Positions 52,685 to 62,327 of a stretch of DNA of 64,000 nucleotides are shown here, in pieces. Positions within the stretch are counted from its first letter, which is position 1, and each line of letters begins with the position of its first letter. The stretch covers positions 62,001 through 126,000 of the forward strand of contig NZ_JANHDI010000011.1 in the NCBI RefSeq assembly GCF_024494595.1, in the 5' to 3' direction. The notes beneath the pieces were generated by a model, which was not told where the DNA came from, did no database searches, and saw only the letters and a program-made list of their open reading frames with translations. The translations under genes were made by a program, and so were the position numbers. Source of the stretch: Halobellus rarus (GTDB taxonomy: Archaea > Halobacteriota > Halobacteria > Halobacteriales > Haloferacaceae).

Positions 52685-55600
52685 AAGTCGGTAGCTGGCG
52701 AATCGGTGGTAGTTGTCTCGACCGGTGCGATCGTTGGCAGCCCGAGTTCGAAGTAGTCAAGAACGCTGTCGCGTGCGAACGACCGCGGCTGGTTGTGTTC
52801 GTCACAGCCGTACTGGTAGAGGCACAGTGGACAGCCGTCCTCGCAGTCGCAGACGAAGTGGTCGCGGACCAGTTCCATCGCGTGCTGGAAGTTCCGGAAG
52901 TCACCCGCATCGCGTTCGACGAGGAGTTTGGCTATGTTCGCACCACCTTCCTGAGCGTCGAGCAGGTCGACATAGTCGTCAGCCGTCGTTTCGTTTAGCT
53001 CCCTGATGTTTACTCCGCCGAGCGACTGGAGCGCGACGCGGAGACCGTGGACGAACGTATGCGACTGCTCGGCGTCACCGAGTGAGACACGGACGCCACT
53101 CGTCTCGTAGGAGTAACCGAGACGGACGTACACGGAGTCGGCGCCGCGCCGATTCGGGCTGTGTTCGGGATCCGCGGAGCACTGCGCGTGCCCCTCGTCG
53201 TCACGATAGACGACGCCTGTGCAGTTCTCCTCCCCACAGACCTCGAAGGGCGTCTGGCGTGGATCAGTCTCACCGTTCTTGTACTTTGCGCGGTAGCTCT
53301 GGGTGTGCGTGATCACGGTGTAGTCCCCATACTCAAGCGACCCGATCGGCGTGCCGTCTCCATCGTGAACGCGGAAGGACTCGATCGGTTCAAATTCCAG
53401 AACGGACGTCTCACGTTCCGCGTAGGTGTTCTGGACTTCCTCTGCGGGCTTCTGGTAGAGTTCGCGAGCTGGGTCACCATCCTTGCTCATACGGAGGTCG
53501 TCGCGGTGGGCTTCGACGCTGTCCATCGCGACGAGTCGACGGCGTTTAAGTGGGGAGTCGTGTTCACAGGGACACTCAGACGTGGAGAGCGGGTGCGACG
53601 TGTGGCACGCGCTACAGACCTTCTCCTCGGCGAGGTGGTCGGCGTCGGTATCGGCGTCCACGATTTGCTCGCGGAGTGTCGAGGAATCAAAGTCGTCCGT
53701 TCGAAGGTGGCTGACGGCGTACGTCTCGCCGTCCTCGAGGTACGCCGCTGCGGGGTGGAGTTCCTGAATGGCCATACGGACGTTCCGTCCACCATAATTT
53801 CCGCCGACATCGCGACGAGTGTACACGCCGTCGTGTTCGGTGACCAGCGTCAGTCCGACGTTGTTCGAGACGTTCCGCATAGTGAACGCGAACTTGCTGG
53901 TGCGTGCGTTCTGGAGGAAATCGGAGTAGGACTGTCGCTCGAGCGTGTCAAGGTGGTCCTGAAGCGCGCGGATCCGTTCCGCGACCGCGCTCTCGCGACG
54001 GCGAAGCCGCGCCACCTCATCGCGTCCGGCACGCCGTTTCTCCCGGCGGAGGTTCGTCCGCTCCTGGCTCAGCGCCTGCTGTTCCTCGATGAGCCGATTG
54101 CGGTACGTCCGATACTGGTCGAGGTAGCGTCCCTGGAAAGACGCCACCGCCTCGTCGACGAGGTCACCGAACTCCGCCTGCGCGTCAAGGACTTGGCCAT
54201 CGCATCCGTCCACACGACAGGTGTCGACCGTGTCCGAGCGATCGTATTTCGCGCTACACTCAGTGCAGTACTGGTACGCGAGCAAAGAGCGCAAATAGTC
54301 CCGGACCTGCCGCTCGTTGTCGCTGACTAGCGTGCCGAGCGCGGCGAGTTTCGAGACGTCAGTATCGAGGCCGAGCTTCGAGGCGGGGAGTGTCATCAGA
54401 TGCGTGAGCTTCCCGTAGTCAGAATCGTCAGTATCGGTATCGCGACGCTTGAAGTCGTCCCCGCCCGAAACAGTGGCGTTCGGCCCCCAGCCGCCGATCT
54501 CCCAGGGGACGACGAAATTCGCTGCGATGTAGTCGAAGACAGCCCACGAGAGGGAGACCCGGAGGACTTCCTCATTGTGCTCGTTGAGCGGGACGGGTTT
54601 CGGGTCCGCGCTGATGAGGTCCGTCGGTTCCTCGTAGTAGTAGTAGTCGATCGGGTTACGCTGGCTGACGCTGTGGACGAGCGAGGAGTGCGAACTTCGG
54701 CCAGCGCGGCCAACGCGCTGGAGGTACGCGTTCATATTCGGCGGCACCCCGTAGAGGAGGAGCGCGTCGAGGTCCCCAATGTCGACACCGAGTTCCATCG
54801 TCGGGCCTGAGGAGAGGAAGTGGGGGTAGTTCCCCTCGCGGAAGAGATACTCGAGTTCGCGGCGCTCGCGTTTGTCCGTCATCCCGAGGTAGACTTTTGC
54901 GATGAGGATTCGCGCCCGCGAGTATTCGGCGCGGTACGCCCGCTGATGGAACTGCGGATGGGTTGGGTCGGCTCGCTCCGCGAGCGTGGTCTCGAAGGGG
55001 ACTAGGCCACGCGATCGGACTCCGAGTTGATCGAGCCACGACGGCGAGAACCGGCCCGATTCGGGATTGTACTGGATGCCGTCGGCGTCGCCGGCGAGCG
55101 TCAGTTCGAGCACCATCGGGTTCAGGGAAAGATAGTCGTCGCTTTCCTCGTCAAAGACGCCGCGCTTGATCAGCGCATCAATGACATCGCCGCGTGCGCG
55201 GTCTTCGACACGCTCTGGGAGTGAGTCGACGGGACAATCGTTCCCGGTATCGACGACGCTCCGGAGGAGGTCACGCTCGGCATCGGAGAGGTCCGCGAGC
55301 ACCCCCGGATCGACGCGGACGTCGACGAGACCGTCCGAGGCGAGGGAGCCGCCCCGCTCTCGGAACCGCTGCGTGTAGCTGTGCGGGATCGCTCGTCGAC
55401 GGAGTCTGTCCCGGATCGCCTCTTCGGCGTCCATAAACCGGCGAGAGCGGTCGACGAGATGATCCTTCAAGTCGAACGAGACGTCCTGGAGGCCCCGTAG
55501 TGGACTGAGTTCGTCGTGGAGGGCGTCGATGCACGCGAGCGATTCCGTGAGCACGTCGTCGAGCGTCGGCCACGAGTCGTCGGCGGTACGGATCGCCTCG

Positions 55601-58203
55601 ACGAGTGCTTGATCGAGGAGTGTCTCAACTTCCGGCTCGTTGAAATCGCGACCGAGTTCCTTCATATCGCGATGGGAGTCGGCAAACGACAGCATCTTCG
55701 CCGACGAGTAGTCCTCGTCGTCAGCGACCTCGCGGAGCAAGTACTGAGAGGTCGTGACAGCGATGTTGTTCGGACTGCGGACCAGTTCGTCGTAGCGCTG
55801 TCCGATCCGATACCCGAGTCGCTGATGACGACACGGGACGACCGACGTATGGTCGCGAACCGGAACGATTCGTCCGTCCGCAGTGATCGTCTGATAGGAC
55901 TGGAAGGCGTCCGCCTGCTGTTGGAGCGCCGGATCGTCACACTGACAGGACGACCCGGGGAGGACGGTGGTATCGCACTCAGCACAGTAGTTGTTCTCGA
56001 AGACTTCGAAGAGACCCCTCTTGACGAACGTCTCCGCACCACACTCGCACTCCGCCGGCGGCGACGGCGCGTAGTAGTCGCACGTACATCCCTCGTGCGC
56101 GCATATCCAAGGAATGAGTCGGGTGTTCGCGATCGAATGCCCACACGCGCATTGGCGTGGAGTGTCTGTGGCGTCGTGCGTCTGCCCACAGGACGGACAC
56201 TCGACGGCCGCGTTACTCCGTCGAAGGACGCGTTGCTCGGAACCGCAGGCGGAACACCCTGCGTCCGCGGATTCCGTCCGGCCACACTGTGGGTTCGTGC
56301 ACGTCCACTCGTCGACGGCGGTGCGCGTCATCGCCGCGCCACACGTACAGGTCTCAATGACGCTGCGCTCTTCGACGGCGCCACAGGACTGACACCTCAG
56401 TTCAGGCGTGAACGACACTCGGAGCAGACGCACCTCGTCGTCGCGTGCGGCCTCACACCGCCCACAGTACTGCTCGTCTCGAGACGCGAAACTCCCCTCT
56501 TCGGACGGCGTATAGGACTCGAGTTGATCGCACTCGGGACAGTACCACGTCACGAGGGCTTCCTCAGCGCATCGACGGCAGTACGTCGCACGCGTGACGA
56601 CGCCCGAGTCACACTCCGCACACGAGTCCTGTGGGGAACGATAGACGGCCGCGCACTGTGCGCAAGCGTAGAATCCGTCGAGCGGCCACGAGAAGAGGTG
56701 GCTTCGGTTCTCCAGTAAGCCCGAATACTCGCCAAGCGTACGGAAGTTCTCGAGGGCAGTCTCCGCCTGTGTGTCAGTGAGCGAATATGCCGTCCGGAGG
56801 TCGTCAAGGAACGCCTCGCGTGTCCGCGGTTCCTCGGCGAGTTCCTGATGGAGATGCTGTACGGCGTGGGCGACCGAGTCACTCGACGTCGTGGTGAGGT
56901 ACTCGAAGAGCGCGTCACCGAGCAGTTCGTCGAGGCTCTCGTTGTCGACTGCGCTCGGGTCGTCGATGGACGGCCCGAACGAGTCGAGCGCGGCCGGGTA
57001 CGGTCCCTCACCTCGGACCGCGCGACGCAGTTGCGCGACTGTTATCTGCTCCTCGTAGAGGGCGTCGGGTACGTTCTCGAGTGGCGGTGGGTCGAGTTCG
57101 CGGGGGTCCTCGTCGACGTGCGCAACGTCCGCCGCTCCGCTGATGCGGCGGAACAGTTCGACGTCGTTTTCGACGGTGGCACTGCTCGCGATCATCTGCG
57201 GAGCATCGACGTCGCGTGCCTCACGCAGTGCGCGGATACGCTTCGTGAGCGTCGCCGTATAGCTCCCGAAGAGGCCGTCGTAGGTGTGGACCTCGTCGAA
57301 GACGAAGAACTGTGGCTCGTAGACGAACGCGTCGTGTTCGTCGCTTGCGTTCGTGTTGACTAGTTTGAGGTTGATCGTGTCCGGGTTCGTGAGGAGGATG
57401 TCGACGCCCTCCTCAAGGATCTCGTTCTTCGTCAGTCGGAGGAAGTCCAGGGGAACGTCGTCGACGCACTGCTTCTTCTCGGGTTCGAGTTCGTAACGCT
57501 GGCCGGCGTTCCGGACATGAACACTCTTCCCGCAGTTCTGGCATTTCTCGAGCGCGTCGTTGTAGCCCGGACACTCGAAGTACTTGAACGTCGCATTCAG
57601 GTAGCCCTCCGCACGCGAGGACATATTGCTCGGCGTGTCCCCGTCGTAGATCCCGACGGTGATGCGGTCGTTCGTCGGAAGTTCTGCGTTGATCCGATAG
57701 AGGTACTGGATCAGGCGCTTCAACTGGTCTTGGGCGAGCGCTTTCGTCGGATACGTGAGGACCGCTTTCACGTCGTCAGGGCCACTCTCCTCGACTTTCC
57801 CCTGGTTCGCGTTGAGGATGTAGTCGAGGATCGGGATGAGCCACGCTTCGGTCTTCCCCCGGCCGGTCGCGGCCGTGATGACGGTGTCCTGCCCGTCGAG
57901 GATCGTCTCGACACTCCGCTCTTGGAAGTCGTAGAGGCGGCGGAACCCAATGTCCTCGAACGCGAGGCGGACGAGCGGATGGATCCCTGCCCGCTTGCTG
58001 AAGGAGAGCCACGACTCCGTGCTCCAGTTCGCAACATCAAGCGCCTGCAGATACGGGCCACGGAAGCCGATCACGGAGTCCTCGCCGTTGTCGGTGGCTT
58101 CGAAGCGATGCGCGACGTTTCGCGCCGCTCGTCCACCGGCACCGATGAAGTGGTTCCGATAGGCATCCATCGCCGCTTCCGCGCGTCTGGCAGGATTCTC
58201 CAT
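52681..58203 (-). CDS. Giant DEAD-box/DUF1998 helicase 2, DpdJ-like paralogue
   Basis: A 1840-residue protein with the same plan as its neighbour: motif I AATGRGKTEA (111-120), TYPTKALAQDQLKR, motif II FDEVHTYDG, motif III ASSATVEND, zinc-ribbon array, motif VI QRVGRAGRSSHSS, and DUF1998 with CDCEDGCPLCLYQYGC. Matching blocks such as SHLFSWPLDGF and RNPIDYYYYE show that the two arose by duplication, yet they have clearly diverged. Both keep Walker residues, so neither looks dead. They may form a heterodimer or translocate on opposite strands (inference). It starts 6 bases after the coiled-coil gene. Confidence 0.8.
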   Translation of the reverse strand: MENPARRAEAAMDAYRNHFIGAGGRAARNVAHRFEATDNGEDSVIGFRGPYLQALDVANWSTESWLSFSKRAGIHPLVRLAFEDIGFRRLYDFQERSVETILDGQDTVITAATGRGKTEAWLIPILDYILNANQGKVEESGPDDVKAVLTYPTKALAQDQLKRLIQYLYRINAELPTNDRITVGIYDGDTPSNMSSRAEGYLNATFKYFECPGYNDALEKCQNCGKSVHVRNAGQRYELEPEKKQCVDDVPLDFLRLTKNEILEEGVDILLTNPDTINLKLVNTNASDEHDAFVYEPQFFVFDEVHTYDGLFGSYTATLTKRIRALREARDVDAPQMIASSATVENDVELFRRISGAADVAHVDEDPRELDPPPLENVPDALYEEQITVAQLRRAVRGEGPYPAALDSFGPSIDDPSAVDNESLDELLGDALFEYLTTTSSDSVAHAVQHLHQELAEEPRTREAFLDDLRTAYSLTDTQAETALENFRTLGEYSGLLENRSHLFSWPLDGFYACAQCAAVYRSPQDSCAECDSGVVTRATYCRRCAEEALVTWYCPECDQLESYTPSEEGSFASRDEQYCGRCEAARDDEVRLLRVSFTPELRCQSCGAVEERSVIETCTCGAAMTRTAVDEWTCTNPQCGRTESADAGCSACGSEQRVLRRSNAAVECPSCGQTHDATDTPRQCACGHSIANTRLIPWICAHEGCTCDYYAPSPPAECECGAETFVKRGLFEVFENNYCAECDTTVLPGSSCQCDDPALQQQADAFQSYQTITADGRIVPVRDHTSVVPCRHQRLGYRIGQRYDELVRSPNNIAVTTSQYLLREVADDEDYSSAKMLSFADSHRDMKELGRDFNEPEVETLLDQALVEAIRTADDSWPTLDDVLTESLACIDALHDELSPLRGLQDVSFDLKDHLVDRSRRFMDAEEAIRDRLRRRAIPHSYTQRFRERGGSLASDGLVDVRVDPGVLADLSDAERDLLRSVVDTGNDCPVDSLPERVEDRARGDVIDALIKRGVFDEESDDYLSLNPMVLELTLAGDADGIQYNPESGRFSPSWLDQLGVRSRGLVPFETTLAERADPTHPQFHQRAYRAEYSRARILIAKVYLGMTDKRERRELEYLFREGNYPHFLSSGPTMELGVDIGDLDALLLYGVPPNMNAYLQRVGRAGRSSHSSLVHSVSQRNPIDYYYYEEPTDLISADPKPVPLNEHNEEVLRVSLSWAVFDYIAANFVVPWEIGGWGPNATVSGGDDFKRRDTDTDDSDYGKLTHLMTLPASKLGLDTDVSKLAALGTLVSDNERQVRDYLRSLLAYQYCTECSAKYDRSDTVDTCRVDGCDGQVLDAQAEFGDLVDEAVASFQGRYLDQYRTYRNRLIEEQQALSQERTNLRREKRRAGRDEVARLRRRESAVAERIRALQDHLDTLERQSYSDFLQNARTSKFAFTMRNVSNNVGLTLVTEHDGVYTRRDVGGNYGGRNVRMAIQELHPAAAYLEDGETYAVSHLRTDDFDSSTLREQIVDADTDADHLAEEKVCSACHTSHPLSTSECPCEHDSPLKRRRLVAMDSVEAHRDDLRMSKDGDPARELYQKPAEEVQNTYAERETSVLEFEPIESFRVHDGDGTPIGSLEYGDYTVITHTQSYRAKYKNGETDPRQTPFEVCGEENCTGVVYRDDEGHAQCSADPEHSPNRRGADSVYVRLGYSYETSGVRVSLGDAEQSHTFVHGLRVALQSLGGVNIRELNETTADDYVDLLDAQEGGANIAKLLVERDAGDFRNFQHAMELVRDHFVCDCEDGCPLCLYQYGCDEHNQPRSFARDSVLDYFELGLPTIAPVETTTTDSPATDL

Positions 58204-58209
58204 CGGCGT

Positions 58210-58965
58210 CTATAGACTCACCTTGATCGTCGAGCGGAGTTCGGGAACGTCGAGCATTTCGTTGACGCTCGTATCCGAGAGGTCATCGAGGTCGACTTGG
58301 CCCACCTCACTGAGCGTCTTCAGATCCTCGATCGTCTGATCGCTGAGACCGTGGCGTCTCTGGAAGCCCTTCCAGTCCGTATCGAGGTTCTCGAAAGCCT
58401 TCTCGAGTCCCTGCCACTGTGACTTCAGATGGGAAACCGAGTCGTTCGGGTTGAGAATGGAGTTGAGGAACGATCGATACCGGCTGATCGTCTTCATCGC
58501 ATCTGGGTCCTCACCGACGATCTTCTGAATGCTCTCCGCGGTGTTAGCGTCATCGAGTTGTCGGCGCTGGATCTCTTGTAGGTGCTCATCGATGAAGCGT
58601 CGTGCGTCGTTCACGTCCTCTCGCGTTTCTCTGACGTCGTCGATATGACTCGACAATGACTGGCTACTGTCGTCAATTATGTTGAGAACGTCATCCTGCG
58701 AGACACGTGTGATCGAGCGCGCCTTGTCACGAGCACTCGTCGCCTTCGACGGAAGAGAGCGTCCGAAGACCTCTGTGAGGATTCCCGCCTGGCGTTCGAA
58801 ACCGTCGAGGGAATTCTCGAGTTTGTTAAGCGCCCGATTCAGTTTCTTCAGGTCTTCTTCGGCTTGGGCGACCCGCTTTTCTGTGTGCGTTCGCGTGTCG
58901 TACTCCTCCGCCTTCTGTTCGAGGCTATCGAGTTCTGACTCAAGTTCCGTGGTCTGTATAGCCAT
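58210..58965 (-). CDS. Coiled-coil protein, positional match to DpdI
   Basis: A 251-residue, highly charged protein with heptad-rich coiled coil over about residues 5-70 (LESELDSLEQKAEEYD, KLNRALNKLENSLDGFERQ) and again at 100-140. The C-terminal helical part ends DVPELRSTIKVSL. No enzyme motif is seen. It lies 2 bases after the large ATPase stop and 6 before the helicase, so it is part of the machine, probably as a linker or dimer bridge. The DpdI label is by gene order only. Confidence 0.6.
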   Translation of the reverse strand: MAIQTTELESELDSLEQKAEEYDTRTHTEKRVAQAEEDLKKLNRALNKLENSLDGFERQAGILTEVFGRSLPSKATSARDKARSITRVSQDDVLNIIDDSSQSLSSHIDDVRETREDVNDARRFIDEHLQEIQRRQLDDANTAESIQKIVGEDPDAMKTISRYRSFLNSILNPNDSVSHLKSQWQGLEKAFENLDTDWKGFQRRHGLSDQTIEDLKTLSEVGQVDLDDLSDTSVNEMLDVPELRSTIKVSL

Positions 58966-58967
58966 AG

Positions 58968-61900
58968 TTAGTTTCCTCCAAGTGTGGTCTCGATGGCATA
59001 CCGCCGCTGCTCGTACGTCTCGAACTCCGAGAGATCTCTGACGCGGTCACGGAAGCCGACATCCTCGGGGAGCGTAACGCCCTCGGCTTCCTCGATCATC
59101 TCTGCGATCGCTTCGTAGATCTCCCATACCGATTCCGCCGCTCGGCTCTCCTCATAGTCGTGGAGCGTCGCGATGAGTTCGTAGCCCCGCTTATCGGAGA
59201 TGTCCTCGAACGTCCGCATTCGCTGGCGGAACCGTCCTAGGTCGATCTCTGCGTCGCCCGCTACCGATTCGCGGGCTTCTCTCCACGACTCGTACTTGCT
59301 CGCGCCCAGTTTATCGAGGACATCGTGGAGTCGTGTGAGGGCGTCGTGGAGGTCGTCCCGGTCGTGGTTCGATTCATAATAGGTCGTAACCGTTTCGATG
59401 GTTTCAGTGACGTGCGCGGCGTTCTGTTCGGCCGAGACATCGTCGAGCGTCGTCGCGTAGTCCTTCACGCGCTCGAAGAGGACGTCGACGCCGTAGCCGG
59501 TCGACCGAGTGGTGCTGATCTGGTAAGCGCTGGAGAGGTTCGCCGTGTCGAACTGCATAGCCTGCAGCAGGTACTGATCGAGGTTCTCGGAGACGCTCTG
59601 CACCGCCTTCGAGAGACGTTCGCGGTCGACGACGTTCGACTTGAGGAGAAACAGGCCTTTCGAGAGGTGGTACGGAGCGTCCCGAGACTTGAGGAGACTC
59701 ATCGTCGCCTCCCGTAGGGCAGACGGCTGTTCGTCTTCGGTACCGGGAACGAATCCGCTCTGTGGCGGTTTCTCGAACATCATTTCGGCTTCGATCTCGC
59801 GGCGACCGGTCTTCGCGTTGAGAATAAGGAACTGCGCGAGTACGGTGAACTCCTCAAGCGTCATCGGGTCAATACACGCTTCCAGATCGGCACGCATCTT
59901 CACCCGGAAGTCGGCGACCTGCTCGTCCGTCCATACGCGGAGGAGATCGTAGTTGAGATCGTACTTGTCCTCCTGCGGGAACTCGCCCGACTCGCTGATG
60001 CCGTACCAGAATAGCGGTTCGTAGATGTCGTCGTATTCGACACCGAAGTCGAGATCGAAGCTCATCCCCTGACGTTCGTCTGCGCCAACGAGCGTGACCG
60101 GGACGTCAGCTCCACGCGTGTAATAGATGCCGTGGACACCGTCATTACGCGCATTAAGGTTGCCGAGGAGCGTTGGGTCGTGCCACTCGTTGAGAACGCC
60201 AGCGGCCCCCTCTCGGAGGACTGTCGAGCTGTCGTACGTGTCACCAACCTTGATCCAGTTGCGATACTGGAGGAGGTACTCCTTGACCGTCGTCGAGTCA
60301 AGGTCGGTCCCAACGGGAACGTGGATGTCGGAACTCTCGATGTCGATTGTCGTCTCATCGCGTGCGTCGCCGTAGACTGCCTGAACGGTGGCCGAATCAG
60401 CATCTGGCGCGTTGAAGTGGATCTTCCCGTCACTGCGTGTCTCGCCGACTTCGTCATCGTCAAGGGAGACCCGTACACCACTTCGCGGTTCGCCGTTCAC
60501 ACGTGCCGTGACGGTGACTTCGTCGCTCACAGTCGGCGTCTTCGGGTTGACCGTGACGGAAACGGACGTGTCGTCAGTCGGTTCGACGACGGTAACGGTC
60601 GTCTTGTCCGTCTCGCCATCTTTCTCAGCCTGGAACGTAACGTCTCCCTTCTCGTCCGGAAGCCGAACGGAAGCGAAGCCGTCAGAGTCGGTCTTCGCGA
60701 CCTCGTTGCTGTTGAAACGGACCGTGACGCCTTCCTCGCCACGGCTATCGAGCGTCGCCCGTAGCGTGATGTATTCGCTGGGGTGGAACGTTCCCTCGCT
60801 GACCCCGAGGTTGAGTGTCGGAGCCGGGACGTCTGCTTGGAAATACGCCCAGTCGTCGTCGACGTCTACATCGGTCAGAGGAACGTCGAACGTCTCAGGG
60901 ATCTGGCGGTGAACGCGGAGCCGACGATCCGTCGTCGCGCTCCCGTACCACTTGCCGAGTCGCTGGAGACTCTCCGAGTACGAGAGATCGACTGGGGAGG
61001 GAAACGGTTCTACGTATGGGTTATCCTCAATCGCGTCGAACGGCGGAACGGTCGAGCTAAGGCACTCTCGAATGACCCGCATCAAGAGGAGGCGGGGGGT
61101 GCGACGCTTGTTCCCATCCTGAATGAGATGGTTGTAGGATTCCTCGATGAACGTCTCGTTGAACGGGTACAGACTGTCGAACGATTCGAGGACACCATCG
61201 GGGAGTGACTCGTCCGTATCCGATTCCTCAATGATAGTCGACATATATTTTCGGGCGAGTTTGACGGTGAGGTCGTCGTCGAGGAAATACGCCCGTCCGT
61301 CCTCGTCCGTCGTGCTAAGGTACCCCTCTGCGCGATCTTCCATATACGTGCTGATGCCCTGGCTCGTGCCGAGGGCGCGCGAGAGGTCGTCCTTCTCCCA
61401 GCCGGACGTCCAGCCGAGCACGACGTCGTAGTGACCGCTGTCGAGTTGGAAGATGTGATCGAGGAGTTGCTCTTTGAGGACGGTGAACGTCGTAAGATCC
61501 TCACAGATGAGAACCGGCCGGAGGTCTCGATCTTCGTACTCTTCGGAGAGTTCCTCAAGTTTGCCCTGGAAATCCTCGATACCCAGATTCCGGGAGAGGA
61601 TCTCGTGGACTTGGCTCTGCAGAGCGGGGAAGAGCGTATCGACGCCCTTTGTCGAGCCGAAGGCCGCCATCGAGAGATCCCTGTAATCCTTCTTTGTGAT
61701 GAGGTCGGACATTCGCTTTTCGCCCTCGCTCGTCGCAGACTCCTGATACTCGGCGATATTTTTCTCGAGGACCGTCCGAAGATCGGTCGCGTTCGAGCGG
61801 TTCGCGGTGAGAGCCTCGATCTCGTCCTCGCTGAATTGCTCCATCCCCGCACCGAACGCTCGAAGAGTAGTGATGATAGCGGCGGCGACCTTCTCGGGGT

Positions 61901-62327
61901 CGAGGTTCGAGACATTACTCACGGTGACGTCGGTATCAATCGGTCCGGAGATAATGTCTAGGATATCGCCGATTCCAGTCTTACTCCGGGAAACGTGGAG
62001 TGCGATGTGCGTCTCGTCCCCTTTATCGGGTTCGGCGCCGATCTGGTATTCGAGCCACTGACAGAGTTGGCTTTTCCCGCTTCCCGTCTCGCCGCGGAGG
62101 ATGAATATCCGATTGTCGTCATCGACCTTCGATTTGAGGATAGCGTCGCGGAACTCCTCCTGCGTGACGAACTCATCGGTTCCCTCGTGCGGGAAGAGGT
62201 AGTCCGCTCGGATCTTGTCGATGTCGATGTGTGTCTTCAGGAACTGTTCACGAGATTTCTGATGGGCTTCCGGCGTCAGATAGTCGCGGACGACGCTATC
62301 ATCCCAGATTTTGGGCATCGAGCTCAT
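58968..62327 (-). CDS. Large P-loop ATPase with Ig-like repeats, DpdH-like
   Basis: A 1119-residue protein. Walker A GETGSGKS is at residues 79-86 and a Walker B-like LRPVLICEDLTTF near 270. A lid/helical region runs to about 460. Then come two Ig-like beta sandwiches (about 510-600 and 600-680; VTVRFNSNEVAKTDSDGFASVRLPDEKG and SGVRVSLDDDEVGETRSDGKIHF) of a type normally found in secreted proteins. A helical C-terminal third follows. It has no signal peptide. It overlaps the preceding wHTH gene by 4 bases. A role as the ATP-driven hub of the restriction complex is inferred from position. Confidence 0.7.
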   Translation of the reverse strand: MSSMPKIWDDSVVRDYLTPEAHQKSREQFLKTHIDIDKIRADYLFPHEGTDEFVTQEEFRDAILKSKVDDDNRIFILRGETGSGKSQLCQWLEYQIGAEPDKGDETHIALHVSRSKTGIGDILDIISGPIDTDVTVSNVSNLDPEKVAAAIITTLRAFGAGMEQFSEDEIEALTANRSNATDLRTVLEKNIAEYQESATSEGEKRMSDLITKKDYRDLSMAAFGSTKGVDTLFPALQSQVHEILSRNLGIEDFQGKLEELSEEYEDRDLRPVLICEDLTTFTVLKEQLLDHIFQLDSGHYDVVLGWTSGWEKDDLSRALGTSQGISTYMEDRAEGYLSTTDEDGRAYFLDDDLTVKLARKYMSTIIEESDTDESLPDGVLESFDSLYPFNETFIEESYNHLIQDGNKRRTPRLLLMRVIRECLSSTVPPFDAIEDNPYVEPFPSPVDLSYSESLQRLGKWYGSATTDRRLRVHRQIPETFDVPLTDVDVDDDWAYFQADVPAPTLNLGVSEGTFHPSEYITLRATLDSRGEEGVTVRFNSNEVAKTDSDGFASVRLPDEKGDVTFQAEKDGETDKTTVTVVEPTDDTSVSVTVNPKTPTVSDEVTVTARVNGEPRSGVRVSLDDDEVGETRSDGKIHFNAPDADSATVQAVYGDARDETTIDIESSDIHVPVGTDLDSTTVKEYLLQYRNWIKVGDTYDSSTVLREGAAGVLNEWHDPTLLGNLNARNDGVHGIYYTRGADVPVTLVGADERQGMSFDLDFGVEYDDIYEPLFWYGISESGEFPQEDKYDLNYDLLRVWTDEQVADFRVKMRADLEACIDPMTLEEFTVLAQFLILNAKTGRREIEAEMMFEKPPQSGFVPGTEDEQPSALREATMSLLKSRDAPYHLSKGLFLLKSNVVDRERLSKAVQSVSENLDQYLLQAMQFDTANLSSAYQISTTRSTGYGVDVLFERVKDYATTLDDVSAEQNAAHVTETIETVTTYYESNHDRDDLHDALTRLHDVLDKLGASKYESWREARESVAGDAEIDLGRFRQRMRTFEDISDKRGYELIATLHDYEESRAAESVWEIYEAIAEMIEEAEGVTLPEDVGFRDRVRDLSEFETYEQRRYAIETTLGGN

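Noticed and set aside
45259-58203. Calling the helicase/PLD genes a DISARM system
   Set aside because: DUF1998 helicase and PLD genes fit DISARM too, but no DNA methyltransferase is present and the modification genes are of TGT/preQ0 type, which fits dpd better.
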